From the NCBI RefSeq assembly GCF_900102025.1, contig NZ_FNAU01000002.1, positions 124,001 through 188,000 of the forward strand: a DNA stretch of 64,000 nt. The letters are read 5' to 3'. Positions 16,184-25,107 of this stretch are shown here, piece after piece. This stretch comes from Actinobaculum suis (GTDB taxonomy: Bacteria; Actinomycetota; Actinomycetes; Actinomycetales; Actinomycetaceae). Each line of letters opens with the position of its first letter. The first letter of the stretch is position 1. The notes under the pieces are model-generated. The model had not been told where the DNA came from. It worked only from the letters and a program-made list of their open reading frames with translations, and did no database searches. A program made the translations under genes and the position numbers.

Positions 16184-17902
16184 ATGGGAAAATCCCAGGA
16201 GAGCATCTCTTTTAAAGAAAAATTCGCGTACGGGATGGGGGATGCGGCCACCGCCTTTTCAGCGGTGAGCGTCGCCAGCTTCTCCATGTTTTATTTCACG
16301 GACTACGTGGGAGTTTCGGCAACGGCGCTGGGTACCGTCTTGATTTTCACCCGGGTTTTCGACGCCATTACAAATATCATCATGGGCTACGTGGTTGATC
16401 AAACCCGCACGAAAGAAGGGAAAGCCCGCCCGTGGGTGAAATGGGCAATTTTGCCGATGTTTGCCGCCCTCGTAGCAGTGTTTGCGATCCCAACCGGGAT
16501 GAGTAGTACGGCCACGATCGTGTGGATCACCATCGTCGTCAATATTTACTACCTGGTGTATACGATCTCGAATATTCCGTATGGCACGCTCGGCACGCTA
16601 ATTTCGCGCGACCCGCAAGTGCGTAGCGAACTCACCTTGCTGCGCATGATCGGCTACCACGGCGTCTCGATTCTGCTTTCCTTTATTACCGTGGGCCTGG
16701 TGGCCTACCTGGGTGGGGGCAGCAATCGCGGGTGGATTTACACGATGGTTATTTATGGCGCCATCATGTCCATCATTTTCTACTTTACGTACAGTTGCAC
16801 TCGCGAACGGGTGCGTTCCACTTCCGAAATGCGGCGCGACGCCGAACGCGCGGCCGCCGCAGAATCTGGCGCTGCAAACTCCACCCCGCCCAACGGCGGG
16901 CCGGAGGCCGGAACCGGTACCGCTCCCGCAAAGTCTGCCGGCGCCACTGGCACCGCTCCCGCAAAACCTGCCCCCGCCAAACGCCTGGGTATTTTTGCTT
17001 CGATCGGCTTGCTCTTCCGCAATAAATACTGGATTTTGATCTTCCTGATTATGATCCTCACCTGGATTCTGGTGAATCTGTTTGGCGGCGTGAACGTGTA
17101 TTACGCGCGCCATATTTTGGGCGATGCAAATTACGTGGGAGTGCTCAATGCGGCCTTTACCGGCGCGCAGATTGTGGGTTTCTTCCTGGTAAGTATCCCG
17201 ATTCGGCGTTTTGGCCGGCGGCGCACGATCGTCTTCGGCTTGGGCATGATTATTGTGGGTTCGTTACTGGTGCTCACCGGCCCGCAAAATATTTACGTGC
17301 TCGCCGTAGCTAGCATTATTCGCGGCCTTGGTTTTTCCCCGCTCATGGGTACCGCTTACGCCATGCTCGCGGACGTTATCGATTACGGGGAGTGGAAAAA
17401 CGGGGTGCGGAACGAAGGCATTAGCTATTCGGGTGGCACATTTTCGACGACGGTTGGCTCCGGCCTTGCCTCTTCCGGAATTGTGTGGATTATGGGCGCG
17501 GCTGGCTATATTTCCGCCAAGGATGCGGTGCAACCGGCTAGCGTACTCGAATCCATCCAATTCCTTTTCTCATGGGCGCCCGTCATTATTGCCGCGCTAC
17601 TCCTGGTGCTTTTCTACTTCTACGATCTTGATACTTTCTACCCCGAAATTGCGCGCGATCTGGAGCAGGGAATCACTTTGAAAGACCGCGAAAAAGACGC
17701 CGCACGCCAAGCACACCACGTGAGCGGCGTCGAACCTGCACACCCGGACCACCACCAGAATAACCCCGAAAGCCCGGCCGGCAGCACCCAAACCAGCGCC
17801 CAAACTGGCACCCAAACCAGCACTAAATACCGCACGGAAAAGGGCGGCCAAAACCGCACCAACTACAGCACTGAAAGTGAGGCAGGAAATGCGGTGGAGT
17901 GA
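16184..17902 (+). CDS. GPH-family sugar:cation symporter
   Basis: 572 residues, about 12 transmembrane helices, of the glycoside-pentoside-hexuronide branch of MFS. N-terminal landmarks KFAYGMGDAATAFS, TDYVGVSATALG and the DQTRTKEGKARPWV loop are characteristic. An Ala/Pro/Gly-rich insert (about 228-265) sits in the central cytoplasmic loop. The last ~70 residues are a hydrophilic Thr/Gln-rich tail with TGTQTSTQ-like repeats. The downstream fucosidase overlaps its 3' end by 14 bp, so the likely cargo is a fucosylated oligosaccharide or fucoside. AGGAAAGG precedes the ATG. Confidence 0.88.
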   Translation: MGKSQESISFKEKFAYGMGDAATAFSAVSVASFSMFYFTDYVGVSATALGTVLIFTRVFDAITNIIMGYVVDQTRTKEGKARPWVKWAILPMFAALVAVFAIPTGMSSTATIVWITIVVNIYYLVYTISNIPYGTLGTLISRDPQVRSELTLLRMIGYHGVSILLSFITVGLVAYLGGGSNRGWIYTMVIYGAIMSIIFYFTYSCTRERVRSTSEMRRDAERAAAAESGAANSTPPNGGPEAGTGTAPAKSAGATGTAPAKPAPAKRLGIFASIGLLFRNKYWILIFLIMILTWILVNLFGGVNVYYARHILGDANYVGVLNAAFTGAQIVGFFLVSIPIRRFGRRRTIVFGLGMIIVGSLLVLTGPQNIYVLAVASIIRGLGFSPLMGTAYAMLADVIDYGEWKNGVRNEGISYSGGTFSTTVGSGLASSGIVWIMGAAGYISAKDAVQPASVLESIQFLFSWAPVIIAALLLVLFYFYDLDTFYPEIARDLEQGITLKDREKDAARQAHHVSGVEPAHPDHHQNNPESPAGSTQTSAQTGTQTSTKYRTEKGGQNRTNYSTESEAGNAVE

Positions 17903-19502
17903 TTTACAGCGAGATTTGCCGGCCTGGTACGAGGAAGCGAAGCTCGGGATTTTTGTGCACTGGGGTGCTTATTCGGTTGCTGGCTGGGCGGAACCGACCG
18001 CGCAACTCGGCGAAATCCCGGAAGACGAAGGCTGGTACGCCCACAACCCGTACGCCGAATGGTATTTCAATACGATTCGCATTCCGGGAAGCCCGGCCCA
18101 GCAACATCACCGCGAGGTTTGGGGCGGCTGTGACTATGACGATCTGCTCGATTTTTGGCAGGCAGAAAAGTTCGACGCCGCGGCACTCATGCAGCTTTTC
18201 GCGCAGGCCGGGGCGAGCTACGTTGTGCTCACCACGAAGCAGCATGATGGGATTACTTTGTGGCAGGCCCCCGGAACGCGCGGGCGAAACACGGTGCAAC
18301 GCGGCCCGCACCGCGACCTTGTGGGCGAGTACGCGCAGGCCGCGCGGCGCCAGGGGCTGAAATTTGGTGCCTACTATTCGGGCGGTTTGGACTGGTGGTA
18401 TCGGCCCGGCCCGCCGCATCTTACGGCTGCTTCCGTGCATGATATTCATCGCCCGCGCGACGCCGACTACGCGGCCTACGCGCTTGCCCACTTGCGAGAT
18501 TTGGTGCGGCGTTATCAACCCGATGTGCTGTGGAATGACATCAATTGGCCCGATGCTGGTAAGGAGCTCAATACCAATATTTCCTTGGGCAATTTCTTCG
18601 CCGAAGAGTATTACGCCACATGCCCAGAAGGGGTGGTCAATGACCGCTGGCGAGTACCGCACTGTGATTTCTTGACCTCTGAATATCAGGCCGATCGGGG
18701 TAACGAGGGGGAGCGGCCGTGGGAAAACTGCCGCGGCCTGGGGCTTTCCTTCGGCTATAACCAGGTGGAAGGGGAGAGCGAGGCGCTGAGCGTAGAAGAG
18801 GCGATCTACACGGTAGTGGATGCGGCCGCGCGCGGCGGGCGGGTACTGCTGGGCGTGAGCCCCAAGGCCGATGGTCAACTCCCGGCCTGGCAGGTCCGCA
18901 TTTTGGAAGGTATTGGCACGTGGATGCGGGAAGGCAGGCAGATCCTGCGCACGATTAACCGGCCCGGCATAACACCAGTGCAAGTAGAAGGCGCGAAACT
19001 AGAAGGTTCGGCCACAAATGGCACCGCGCCAAACAGTGCGGCTACAAGCAATTCGGCCACAGGCAGCGCGGCTACTGGCAATACCGCCACAAATGAAGTT
19101 GCGCGGGTGATTACCGCGGCAACGGGCGGCGCGGGCGGGCGCGAATACGCTTTCGTGTTCCGGCCCGAAGCTCAACCGGCCGCAGGCAGCCGCGCGGAAC
19201 CCGGCAATGCCATAACAGGTGGGCACTCCGCAGGCAGCCGCGCGGAAGATATAACCCTCGTCGCACCGGCAGGTAAGGTGCTGCGCTGGTGTGCGGGGCC
19301 CGGGCTTCCAGGCACGGGTTTTCGCGCCGGCGCAGGTATTCGAACACAGGTACCACCCGCGCAGTCCGGGCAGCCTGCGGATTTCGCATATTCCGCACCG
19401 CCCACGCAGCCCGCGCAATTCCTGCCGGCCGGCCGGCGCGTGCCCGTGCATTTTGCGGCGGGAAGCGTTGGCCCGGTGGTCTTCGAAATCTGCGAGGCCT
19501 AA
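17889..19502 (+). CDS. Alpha-L-fucosidase (GH29), cytoplasmic
   Basis: A 537-residue retaining glycoside hydrolase of family 29 that removes alpha-L-fucose. The N-terminal catalytic barrel starts at once (WYEEAKLGIFVHWGAYSV), with KQHDGITLW, a probable nucleophile Asp in DVLWNDINWP, and GGRVLLGVSP near its end. No signal peptide is present, so it acts on imported substrate. A Thr/Ala/Asn low-complexity insert (about 375-410) separates the barrel from a degenerate C-terminal beta region rich in repeats. ATG 17889 is preferred over GTG 17877, with GAGG 6 nt upstream. Translation is probably coupled to the transporter. Confidence 0.9.
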   Translation: MRWSDLQRDLPAWYEEAKLGIFVHWGAYSVAGWAEPTAQLGEIPEDEGWYAHNPYAEWYFNTIRIPGSPAQQHHREVWGGCDYDDLLDFWQAEKFDAAALMQLFAQAGASYVVLTTKQHDGITLWQAPGTRGRNTVQRGPHRDLVGEYAQAARRQGLKFGAYYSGGLDWWYRPGPPHLTAASVHDIHRPRDADYAAYALAHLRDLVRRYQPDVLWNDINWPDAGKELNTNISLGNFFAEEYYATCPEGVVNDRWRVPHCDFLTSEYQADRGNEGERPWENCRGLGLSFGYNQVEGESEALSVEEAIYTVVDAAARGGRVLLGVSPKADGQLPAWQVRILEGIGTWMREGRQILRTINRPGITPVQVEGAKLEGSATNGTAPNSAATSNSATGSAATGNTATNEVARVITAATGGAGGREYAFVFRPEAQPAAGSRAEPGNAITGGHSAGSRAEDITLVAPAGKVLRWCAGPGLPGTGFRAGAGIRTQVPPAQSGQPADFAYSAPPTQPAQFLPAGRRVPVHFAAGSVGPVVFEICEA

Positions 19503-19526
19503 GCCGGCCCGCGCCGCAGCGGCCAG

Positions 19527-19598
19527 TTTGCGCCCGATCGCGGTGTCTGCTTTGCGTCCGATCGCGCTGCCTGGTTGGCGCTGGATCGTGGCATCTAG
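19527..19598. repeat. 24-bp tandem repeat downstream of the fucosidase
   Basis: Three units (19527-19550, 19551-19574, 19575-19598) share TTTGCGnCCGATCGCGnTG and begin 24 bp after the stop. No gene is seen in 19503-19762. Confidence 0.75.
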
Positions 19599-19709
19599 TT
19601 TTCGCCGCACTCGGAAGCATGGTGCGTATTTTGCGGCGCCCGGGAAGGAGTGAAATTCCCTATCCCGCGCAGGGTTTTGGACGAACGGATAGAATGAACG
19701 CTTGTAATC

Positions 19710-19729
19710 AGTGCGCGCCCGCGCGCACT
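19710..19729 (+). promoter_or_regulatory. Hairpin upstream of pheA
   Basis: AGTGCGCG and CGCGCACT form a perfect 8-bp stem with a 4-nt loop, about 35 nt before the pheA start. It could be an attenuator or a terminator of upstream transcription. Confidence 0.4.
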
Positions 19730-19762
19730 TTCAGTTTCGTGGTCTAAGGAGGAGTAGGAACG

Positions 19763-20749
19763 ATGAACGCATCAGCACCCGCGCAAAACTCAAGGAAATT
19801 GCGTTTTTCGTTTCTGGGGCCGCGCGGCACTTTCTGCCATGCGGCGCTCAACCAGGTAGCCACGGATGAAACCGCGACCTTGCTCCCGGCCGCAGATGTG
19901 CCCGGAGCGCTACGCATGATCCGGGAAGGGAAAGCCGACTACGGCGTCGTCCCCATCGAGAACTCGGTGGAAGGAGGCGTGAACGCTACCATCGACACCC
20001 TCACCCACGGCAAACCCCTGGAAATTATTGCGGAAATGGTGGTGCCGATCGCTTTCGCGCTGGCGGTGCGGCCGGGCACGCAACTTGCGGATATTCGCCG
20101 GGTGGGAACGCACGGGCACGCCTGGGCGCAAACTCGGAACTGGATGGCGGAGCATTTGCCGGAAGCCGTGCACGTGCCGACGACGTCTACCGCCGCCGCT
20201 GCCCGCGATCTGGGCGCCGCAACTGGCCATGCCGCAGATTTTGACGCGGCGATTTGTGCGGTGCCGACGGTAGCCGAATACGGGCTGGAATCCCTCTCGA
20301 ACGATATTGCGGACAATAAGAATGCCGTCACGCGTTTTATTCTGGTGGGCCAGCCCGGGGAAATTCCGGCGCCTACCGGGGCGGATAAAACCACTTTGAT
20401 GGTGCAATTGCCCACCAATGAGGCCGGGGCTTTGTTGCGGATGCTCGAACAGTTTTCGGCGCGCGGCGTGAACCTTTCCCGCATCGAATCGCGGCCCATC
20501 GGAGATTCTCTGGGCCGGTACGCTTTCTCGATCGACGCCGAAGCCCACGTGCATGAAGAACGCATGCAGGCCGTAATGGTCGGTTTGCATCGGGTGTGCC
20601 CGAAGGTAACCTTCCTCGGTTCTTACCCGGCGGCACATGGCCGCCAGTTCCGCTTGCGGCCGGGCACTTCCGACGCCGATTTTCTTACCGCCCGCGCCTG
20701 GGTGGGGGAGATCCTAGATCGCGTATCGCCAAATAAAACCGCTGAATAG
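19763..20749 (+). CDS. pheA: Prephenate dehydratase
   Basis: 328 residues converting prephenate to phenylpyruvate in phenylalanine synthesis. The catalytic region is intact: FLGPRGTFCHAA, VPIENSVEGGV, then NDIADNKNAVTRFILVG, which holds the essential Thr of TRF. A C-terminal ACT domain (about 208-290) with RIESRP is the usual Phe-sensing site. No chorismate mutase domain is fused. AAGGAGGAG lies before the ATG. The gene ends inside a 10-bp tandem repeat array. Confidence 0.95.
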   Translation: MNASAPAQNSRKLRFSFLGPRGTFCHAALNQVATDETATLLPAADVPGALRMIREGKADYGVVPIENSVEGGVNATIDTLTHGKPLEIIAEMVVPIAFALAVRPGTQLADIRRVGTHGHAWAQTRNWMAEHLPEAVHVPTTSTAAAARDLGAATGHAADFDAAICAVPTVAEYGLESLSNDIADNKNAVTRFILVGQPGEIPAPTGADKTTLMVQLPTNEAGALLRMLEQFSARGVNLSRIESRPIGDSLGRYAFSIDAEAHVHEERMQAVMVGLHRVCPKVTFLGSYPAAHGRQFRLRPGTSDADFLTARAWVGEILDRVSPNKTAE

Positions 20750-20866
20750 AGCCGAATAAAGCCGCCGAATAAAATCGCCGAAAAGAGCGGAATAGAGCGG
20801 AATAGAGCGGAATAGAGCGGAATAGAGCGGAATAGAGCGGAATAGAGCGGAATAGAGCCGAATAAG
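20744..20866 (+). repeat. 10-bp tandem repeat starting at the pheA stop codon
   Basis: Six exact copies of AATAGAGCGG (20791-20850) are flanked by one diverged unit on each side. Degenerate GCCGAATAA units lead back into the pheA stop (TAG, 20747-20749). Every unit has TAG, so stops occur in all three plus-strand frames. The period is close to one DNA helical turn. Confidence 0.95.
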
Positions 20867-21007
20867 AGAACAAGATTGCCGCGCACAAGATGCGCCGCGT
20901 TACCGTTCTGTTTCCGTTACAGCTATTGTTTTCGCACGCGCGGCGAGCTGTGCCGCATAGCCGGCGCGCTGCGTAAGACTGTGCCCAGTTTTGTTGGCTA
21001 TAGGCAG

Positions 21008-21013
21008 TAGGCT
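21008..21013 (+). promoter_or_regulatory. -10 hexamer for the 1036-residue membrane protein
   Basis: TAGGCT lies 7 nt before the ATG at 21021. There is no Shine-Dalgarno. The same hexamer precedes pfkA. Confidence 0.45.
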
Positions 21014-21020
21014 GGTCCCT

Positions 21021-24000
21021 ATGCGAAAGCGATGGGGACGGATACCTGCGGTCATAGCCCTGCTCATAAGCGTCTTGGTGGCACTGCCACTGGCCGCAAT
21101 AGCTCTACCGTTGGCGGTGCCAGCCGCGGCGCAAACCACCGCGCCGGCCAGCCCGCCCGCGGCTACTGGAACTAACACCACCGCTAAGCAAGCCCCGGCC
21201 GCGCCTGCTGCGCTGACTGGCACGCAAACAGCGCCAACGGCACAAACGGTACCAACGGCACAAACGGCGCCAACGGCACAAACGGTACCAACGGCACAAA
21301 CGGCGCCAACGGCACAAACGGGAGCCGCGCCGGTGGTGATTATTGGGGCGAGCGGTTTGGAATGGGAGCAGCTCACGGAGGAAAACGCGCCGCACTTGCT
21401 CGATTTCCAAACCACCGCGCGGGCCGCGAACGTGGTGGTGCGCGGCGCCTCGCGCACGCCCTGCCCGGCCGAAGGCTGGCTCACTTTGGGTGCCGGCGCC
21501 CGCGCCAAAATTGACGGCCCCTGCACGGCACTTTCCGGCCCGGAAGCTAATGGCACCATCCCCGGGTGGGCAGAACTTACCAGTGCCCATATTGATAACG
21601 ACGCCGTACCTTTGGCCCGCTTGGGAGCCTTGGCCCAAGTTGCAGATCCGGAAGCTACCCTAGCGGCTGGCCCCGGGGCGGCACTGGCCCTGGCCCGCGA
21701 AGGCGTCTTTTCGGGCACCTACCTGGATATTGATTCCACCCCCGCAAGCAGTGCCCTGGCTTCCCAAGTGGCGAGCGTTTTGCCAGGCAAGGCGCTCGCG
21801 GTCTTCGACCTCGGCGTAGTAAACCCGCCCGCCGCGCCGGCGAGCACCGCGGAAGAAGCAGACACCGCGCCGGCGGGCAATGCTAATGCGGACGCGGAAA
21901 AAACAGCTTTGGCAGGGCGAGATCTAGCGGAGATCGATCGCCGGTTCAGCGAGGTTTTGCAGGCCGTGGAAACCGCGGCTCCGCAGGCGCAGATTATCGT
22001 TACCGGGGTGGGGCAATCCCAAACCGCGGAGGCCCGGCTCGGCTATTTCGCCATGCGCAGTCCTGGCTCTGCCGCGATGTCCGACCCTGCCGCGGTATCT
22101 GACTCTGCCGGTACCACCAGTTCTGCCACTAATTCCGGTGCTGGATCCGGCACCGACGCTGCCGCCGATTCCGCTACCGCTGCTACCGCTGCTGCCGCCG
22201 ATTCCGCTACCGCTACTGGCCCGGGTTTGGCCTATTCGAAAGCCACGCGAACTTACGGTTTGGTGCAACTCACCGATATTGCGCCCACGCTAGCCACCCA
22301 GGCAGCTGTCGCTAATACTTCCGGTGCGGCCCCGGCCGAGCCATTGTTGAGTGCCGGCAAAGCCACTGATAAATATGATGCGCGGACTACGGTCTACATC
22401 GAAGCCCGCAAAGCCCATGTTTCCCAAAGGGTTGCACCTGCGGCCCGGCTGATCCTCGTGGTGCTTACCATGGCCGTAACCGTGCTCGGTCTGGCACGTA
22501 TTATTCTGCGCCGTCCCGGTGACGGCTCCACTGGCTTTGCGCAAATCATCTGCTGGGTGGCGGCTATTCCGGCCGGCAGCTTGCTCGTGAATTTATTGCC
22601 CTGGTGGTATTTCAACAACCCCCAACTGAGCCTGCTGGTTTGTATTGCGCTGTGCGCGGCGATAATCGCCGTCTTCGCCTTGTGGACCCCGCAAAAGCTA
22701 CGCAGCCGCATCATTTCCGCTGGATATGGCAAAAACCTGATCGGCGCGCAAAGCGACTATGCGCCCGGGGGAGCGAAAAACCCGCACCGCCGCACGCCCG
22801 GCCCGGTAGCCGGCCTGCTTTCCGGGCGCCGGCAGCGGAGTGTGAAAGGTCGAGTTACCGCACCCGAAGGCGTGCTCCTAAATGTGGATAGGCGAGCCGT
22901 ATACCGCGGCGAAACCATTACCGCCGGCGGCGAAATAGACGAAACTGGCGAAACCAGAACCGACGAAAGCAGAACTAGCGAAACCAGAACCGGTAAAATT
23001 GGTCCGGCAACCAGCCAGGCTGCCAGCCCAGCTACCGGCAAACCCTCCGCCTCGCCCACTGCTTCCCGCTCGGCGGCAGAAGTACGTGCCGAGGCTGCGG
23101 CGGCCGCGTCTGCCCGGGCCGCTCAGCTTGCCGCCCGGCTTACCGCGCGGGTGAGTTCGTGGGTTACCGCGCCGCTGGTACGCGTGGCCGCCATAACCTT
23201 TATCTTGATCGCGGCCGACCTCTTACAACGCTGGCTTTTCCAGCCCAGCAGTAGCTGGATGGTTTCCTCGGTATTTGGGATGCATCCGGCACTGGGCGCC
23301 CGCTATTACGGTCTGCCAAATACCATGTTTGCTCTGCTCACCGTGGGCGGCCTGGCTATTGCCGCGTGGCTGGCACGGTTGTTTGTGCGGCGGGGGGAGC
23401 GCCGGCGCGCGGTGGGTGCCGTCGTCGTCATGTGGGCGGTAACGATCTGCCTGGATGCCCTGCCTTTCCTGGGCGCTGACTTCGGGGGCGCTCCAGCTAT
23501 TACGCTCGGTTTTGCGGCTCTTGCCATCGGCTACGCGGCTGGGAAACGTTTCGGCTGGCTCGCCGCCGGTGGCGCGATCGTAGCCGGCGGGCTAATTTCG
23601 GCCGGAATTGCCGTGCTCGACCGCCTGCTCGGCGCCTCCACCCACCTGGGTGTTTTCGCCGCCACCGCCAGCCACGGCGGCCTCGAAAGAGTAGTTGCCC
23701 GCAAACTGCAAGCCATGTTTTACGGGCTCGACCCGCGCGCCGGCGCCGTACTCCTCGTGGTCATCGCCGCCGCCATAGTGCTCGGAGCCTGGCTTATTTC
23801 GCGCGGCAAAATCCGCTGGCCCCGCCATCCGCTACTTGCCGCTTTCGCCCTGGCCTGGCGCGATACCCCGCTCGGCCGCGCGGTACTCACCGCTAGCGTG
23901 CTCGCCCTCCTCCTGGGGAGCCTCATGAACGATTCCGGGTTCTCCATTGCCGGTTTCGGGGCTTGCTTGCTGCTGCCGCTCTGGGTGCTCATGGTCGAAC

Positions 24001-24131
24001 GTTACGTGGTAGCCGTAAGCGTTGCCGACGCCGACGCCGATGCCGAGGCCAGTGCTAAGGCCGGCTCGGAGGCCAACGCTAAGGCCGGCTCAGAGGCCAG
24101 TGCAACGGCCGCTAAGCAACCAGGGCAGTAG
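21021..24131 (+). CDS. Large multi-pass membrane protein with a phosphatase-like extracytoplasmic domain
   Basis: 1036 residues. A signal/anchor helix (about 8-32) leads into a Pro/Ala/Thr stretch with PTAQT repeats, then a soluble domain (about 100-430). Its VVIIGASGLEWEQL start and GWLTLGAGARA segment resemble alkaline-phosphatase/phosphoglyceromutase-like folds. Two transmembrane helices (about 475-555), a charged cytoplasmic-type loop, and about eight further helices follow, with a conserved-looking LMNDSGFSIAG motif near the end. The last ~45 residues are Ala/Glu/Lys repeats. It converges 3 bp from the GT2 gene. Envelope glycan or lipid handling is a guess from this context. I cannot name the family. 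Confidence 0.72.
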   Translation: MRKRWGRIPAVIALLISVLVALPLAAIALPLAVPAAAQTTAPASPPAATGTNTTAKQAPAAPAALTGTQTAPTAQTVPTAQTAPTAQTVPTAQTAPTAQTGAAPVVIIGASGLEWEQLTEENAPHLLDFQTTARAANVVVRGASRTPCPAEGWLTLGAGARAKIDGPCTALSGPEANGTIPGWAELTSAHIDNDAVPLARLGALAQVADPEATLAAGPGAALALAREGVFSGTYLDIDSTPASSALASQVASVLPGKALAVFDLGVVNPPAAPASTAEEADTAPAGNANADAEKTALAGRDLAEIDRRFSEVLQAVETAAPQAQIIVTGVGQSQTAEARLGYFAMRSPGSAAMSDPAAVSDSAGTTSSATNSGAGSGTDAAADSATAATAAAADSATATGPGLAYSKATRTYGLVQLTDIAPTLATQAAVANTSGAAPAEPLLSAGKATDKYDARTTVYIEARKAHVSQRVAPAARLILVVLTMAVTVLGLARIILRRPGDGSTGFAQIICWVAAIPAGSLLVNLLPWWYFNNPQLSLLVCIALCAAIIAVFALWTPQKLRSRIISAGYGKNLIGAQSDYAPGGAKNPHRRTPGPVAGLLSGRRQRSVKGRVTAPEGVLLNVDRRAVYRGETITAGGEIDETGETRTDESRTSETRTGKIGPATSQAASPATGKPSASPTASRSAAEVRAEAAAAASARAAQLAARLTARVSSWVTAPLVRVAAITFILIAADLLQRWLFQPSSSWMVSSVFGMHPALGARYYGLPNTMFALLTVGGLAIAAWLARLFVRRGERRRAVGAVVVMWAVTICLDALPFLGADFGGAPAITLGFAALAIGYAAGKRFGWLAAGGAIVAGGLISAGIAVLDRLLGASTHLGVFAATASHGGLERVVARKLQAMFYGLDPRAGAVLLVVIAAAIVLGAWLISRGKIRWPRHPLLAAFALAWRDTPLGRAVLTASVLALLLGSLMNDSGFSIAGFGACLLLPLWVLMVERYVVAVSVADADADAEASAKAGSEANAKAGSEASATAAKQPGQ
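21231..21320 (+). repeat. 18-bp coding tandem repeat (PTAQT)
   Basis: Five 18-bp units alternate GCGCC and GTACC before AACGGCACAAACG. They encode A/V-PTAQT and keep the frame. Confidence 0.95.
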
Positions 24132-24134
24132 CGC

Positions 24135-24917
24135 TTAGCCAACCGGGGCGCCGGCCCGCACGGGTTTGAAGGCTGGCGATTCACGAATCTTTTTGGTGGC
24201 GGGAAGCGAGATCTGGTGGAGCCGGCGCGCCCACACGGCCAGGGAAACATCCCGGTATTGGGCGGCTCGATGCATAATCCCGGCCAGATCGTTGCCGGTG
24301 GCCCGGTGTTGCAAATCGCAAGGAATTTCTTGCAGGGTGTAGCCGGAAGTGAGCAGATCGATCGTCATTCCGACCTCCACGCCCCAGCCTTTGGCGAGCG
24401 GCCGGGCGGCGTCGAAAGCCGCGGCGGTGAGGCAACGCTGCCCGGAAAGTGGGGCCACGGGTTTCCACCCGGTAGCCCGCTGAATAGCTTGGCGGCCCAG
24501 GTTGACCACGAAACCGCGCCCGCCGGCCCCTTCCTGAGGTGGCAGAGCGGCAATCGTACAATCCACTTCGCCGCGCACTACCGGCTCAATCAGGGGAGTG
24601 GTAGCGACGGCAGAATCACCCAAATCGGCGTCGAGAAAAAGCAGCAGGCGCGGTGGGGTACCTTCCCGGTCCCGCATCCGCACCACCGAGGCTCCCGTTT
24701 CCATCGCGGAAGCTTTCCCCCGGTTCACCGAATGGCGCACCACGGTGGCACCGGAAGCGCGCGCAATAGCCTGCGTGTCGTCTTCGGAACCGTCGTCGAC
24801 AACCACCACCAGGTCTACGCGCGGTAGGGCATGGGCTGCCCGTACCGTGCGCCCAATGCGGGCAGCTTCATCTTTGGCGGCAATAACCACAGCAACGCGT
24901 TGAGTACCTTCGTCCAC
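24135..24917 (-). CDS. Family 2 glycosyltransferase
   Basis: A 260-residue GT-A-fold enzyme. The N-terminal VVIAAKDEAARIG strand-loop, VVVDDGSEDDT nucleotide-binding segment and LFLDADLGD (the DXD metal motif) are clear. No transmembrane helix is present. The donor and acceptor are unknown. The neighbouring DUF5926 gene is a recurrent partner in actinobacteria, as I recall. The GTG start at 24917 has no Shine-Dalgarno but has TATGGT 6 nt upstream. Confidence 0.87.
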   Translation of the reverse strand: MDEGTQRVAVVIAAKDEAARIGRTVRAAHALPRVDLVVVVDDGSEDDTQAIARASGATVVRHSVNRGKASAMETGASVVRMRDREGTPPRLLLFLDADLGDSAVATTPLIEPVVRGEVDCTIAALPPQEGAGGRGFVVNLGRQAIQRATGWKPVAPLSGQRCLTAAAFDAARPLAKGWGVEVGMTIDLLTSGYTLQEIPCDLQHRATGNDLAGIMHRAAQYRDVSLAVWARRLHQISLPATKKIRESPAFKPVRAGAPVG

Positions 24918-24923
24918 GGCATA

Positions 24924-24929
24924 ACCATA
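24924..24929 (-). promoter_or_regulatory. -10 hexamer for leaderless GT2 mRNA
   Basis: On the minus strand TATGGT is followed by TATGCC and then the GTG start, a 6-nt gap. Confidence 0.5.
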
Positions 24930-25107
24930 TAACCATTTCTTGGGGAAATGCTTACCCCATAAAACGGTAATTTCGCGATTTTAGCCACGCGTGCCCGCCG
25001 CATCACCCCATTCGTGCCGGGTAAATGGCGAATTTATGCGGGTTGTAAATCAATTGTGCGCGCGTTTTAAGGTTTATTTGCGCAAAACAGTGGATTGGCT
25101 TAATTCG

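Noticed and set aside
20623-20888. Minus-strand frames with PLYSALFRSI repeats
   Set aside because: Translation of the 10-bp repeat array; no start signal or family.
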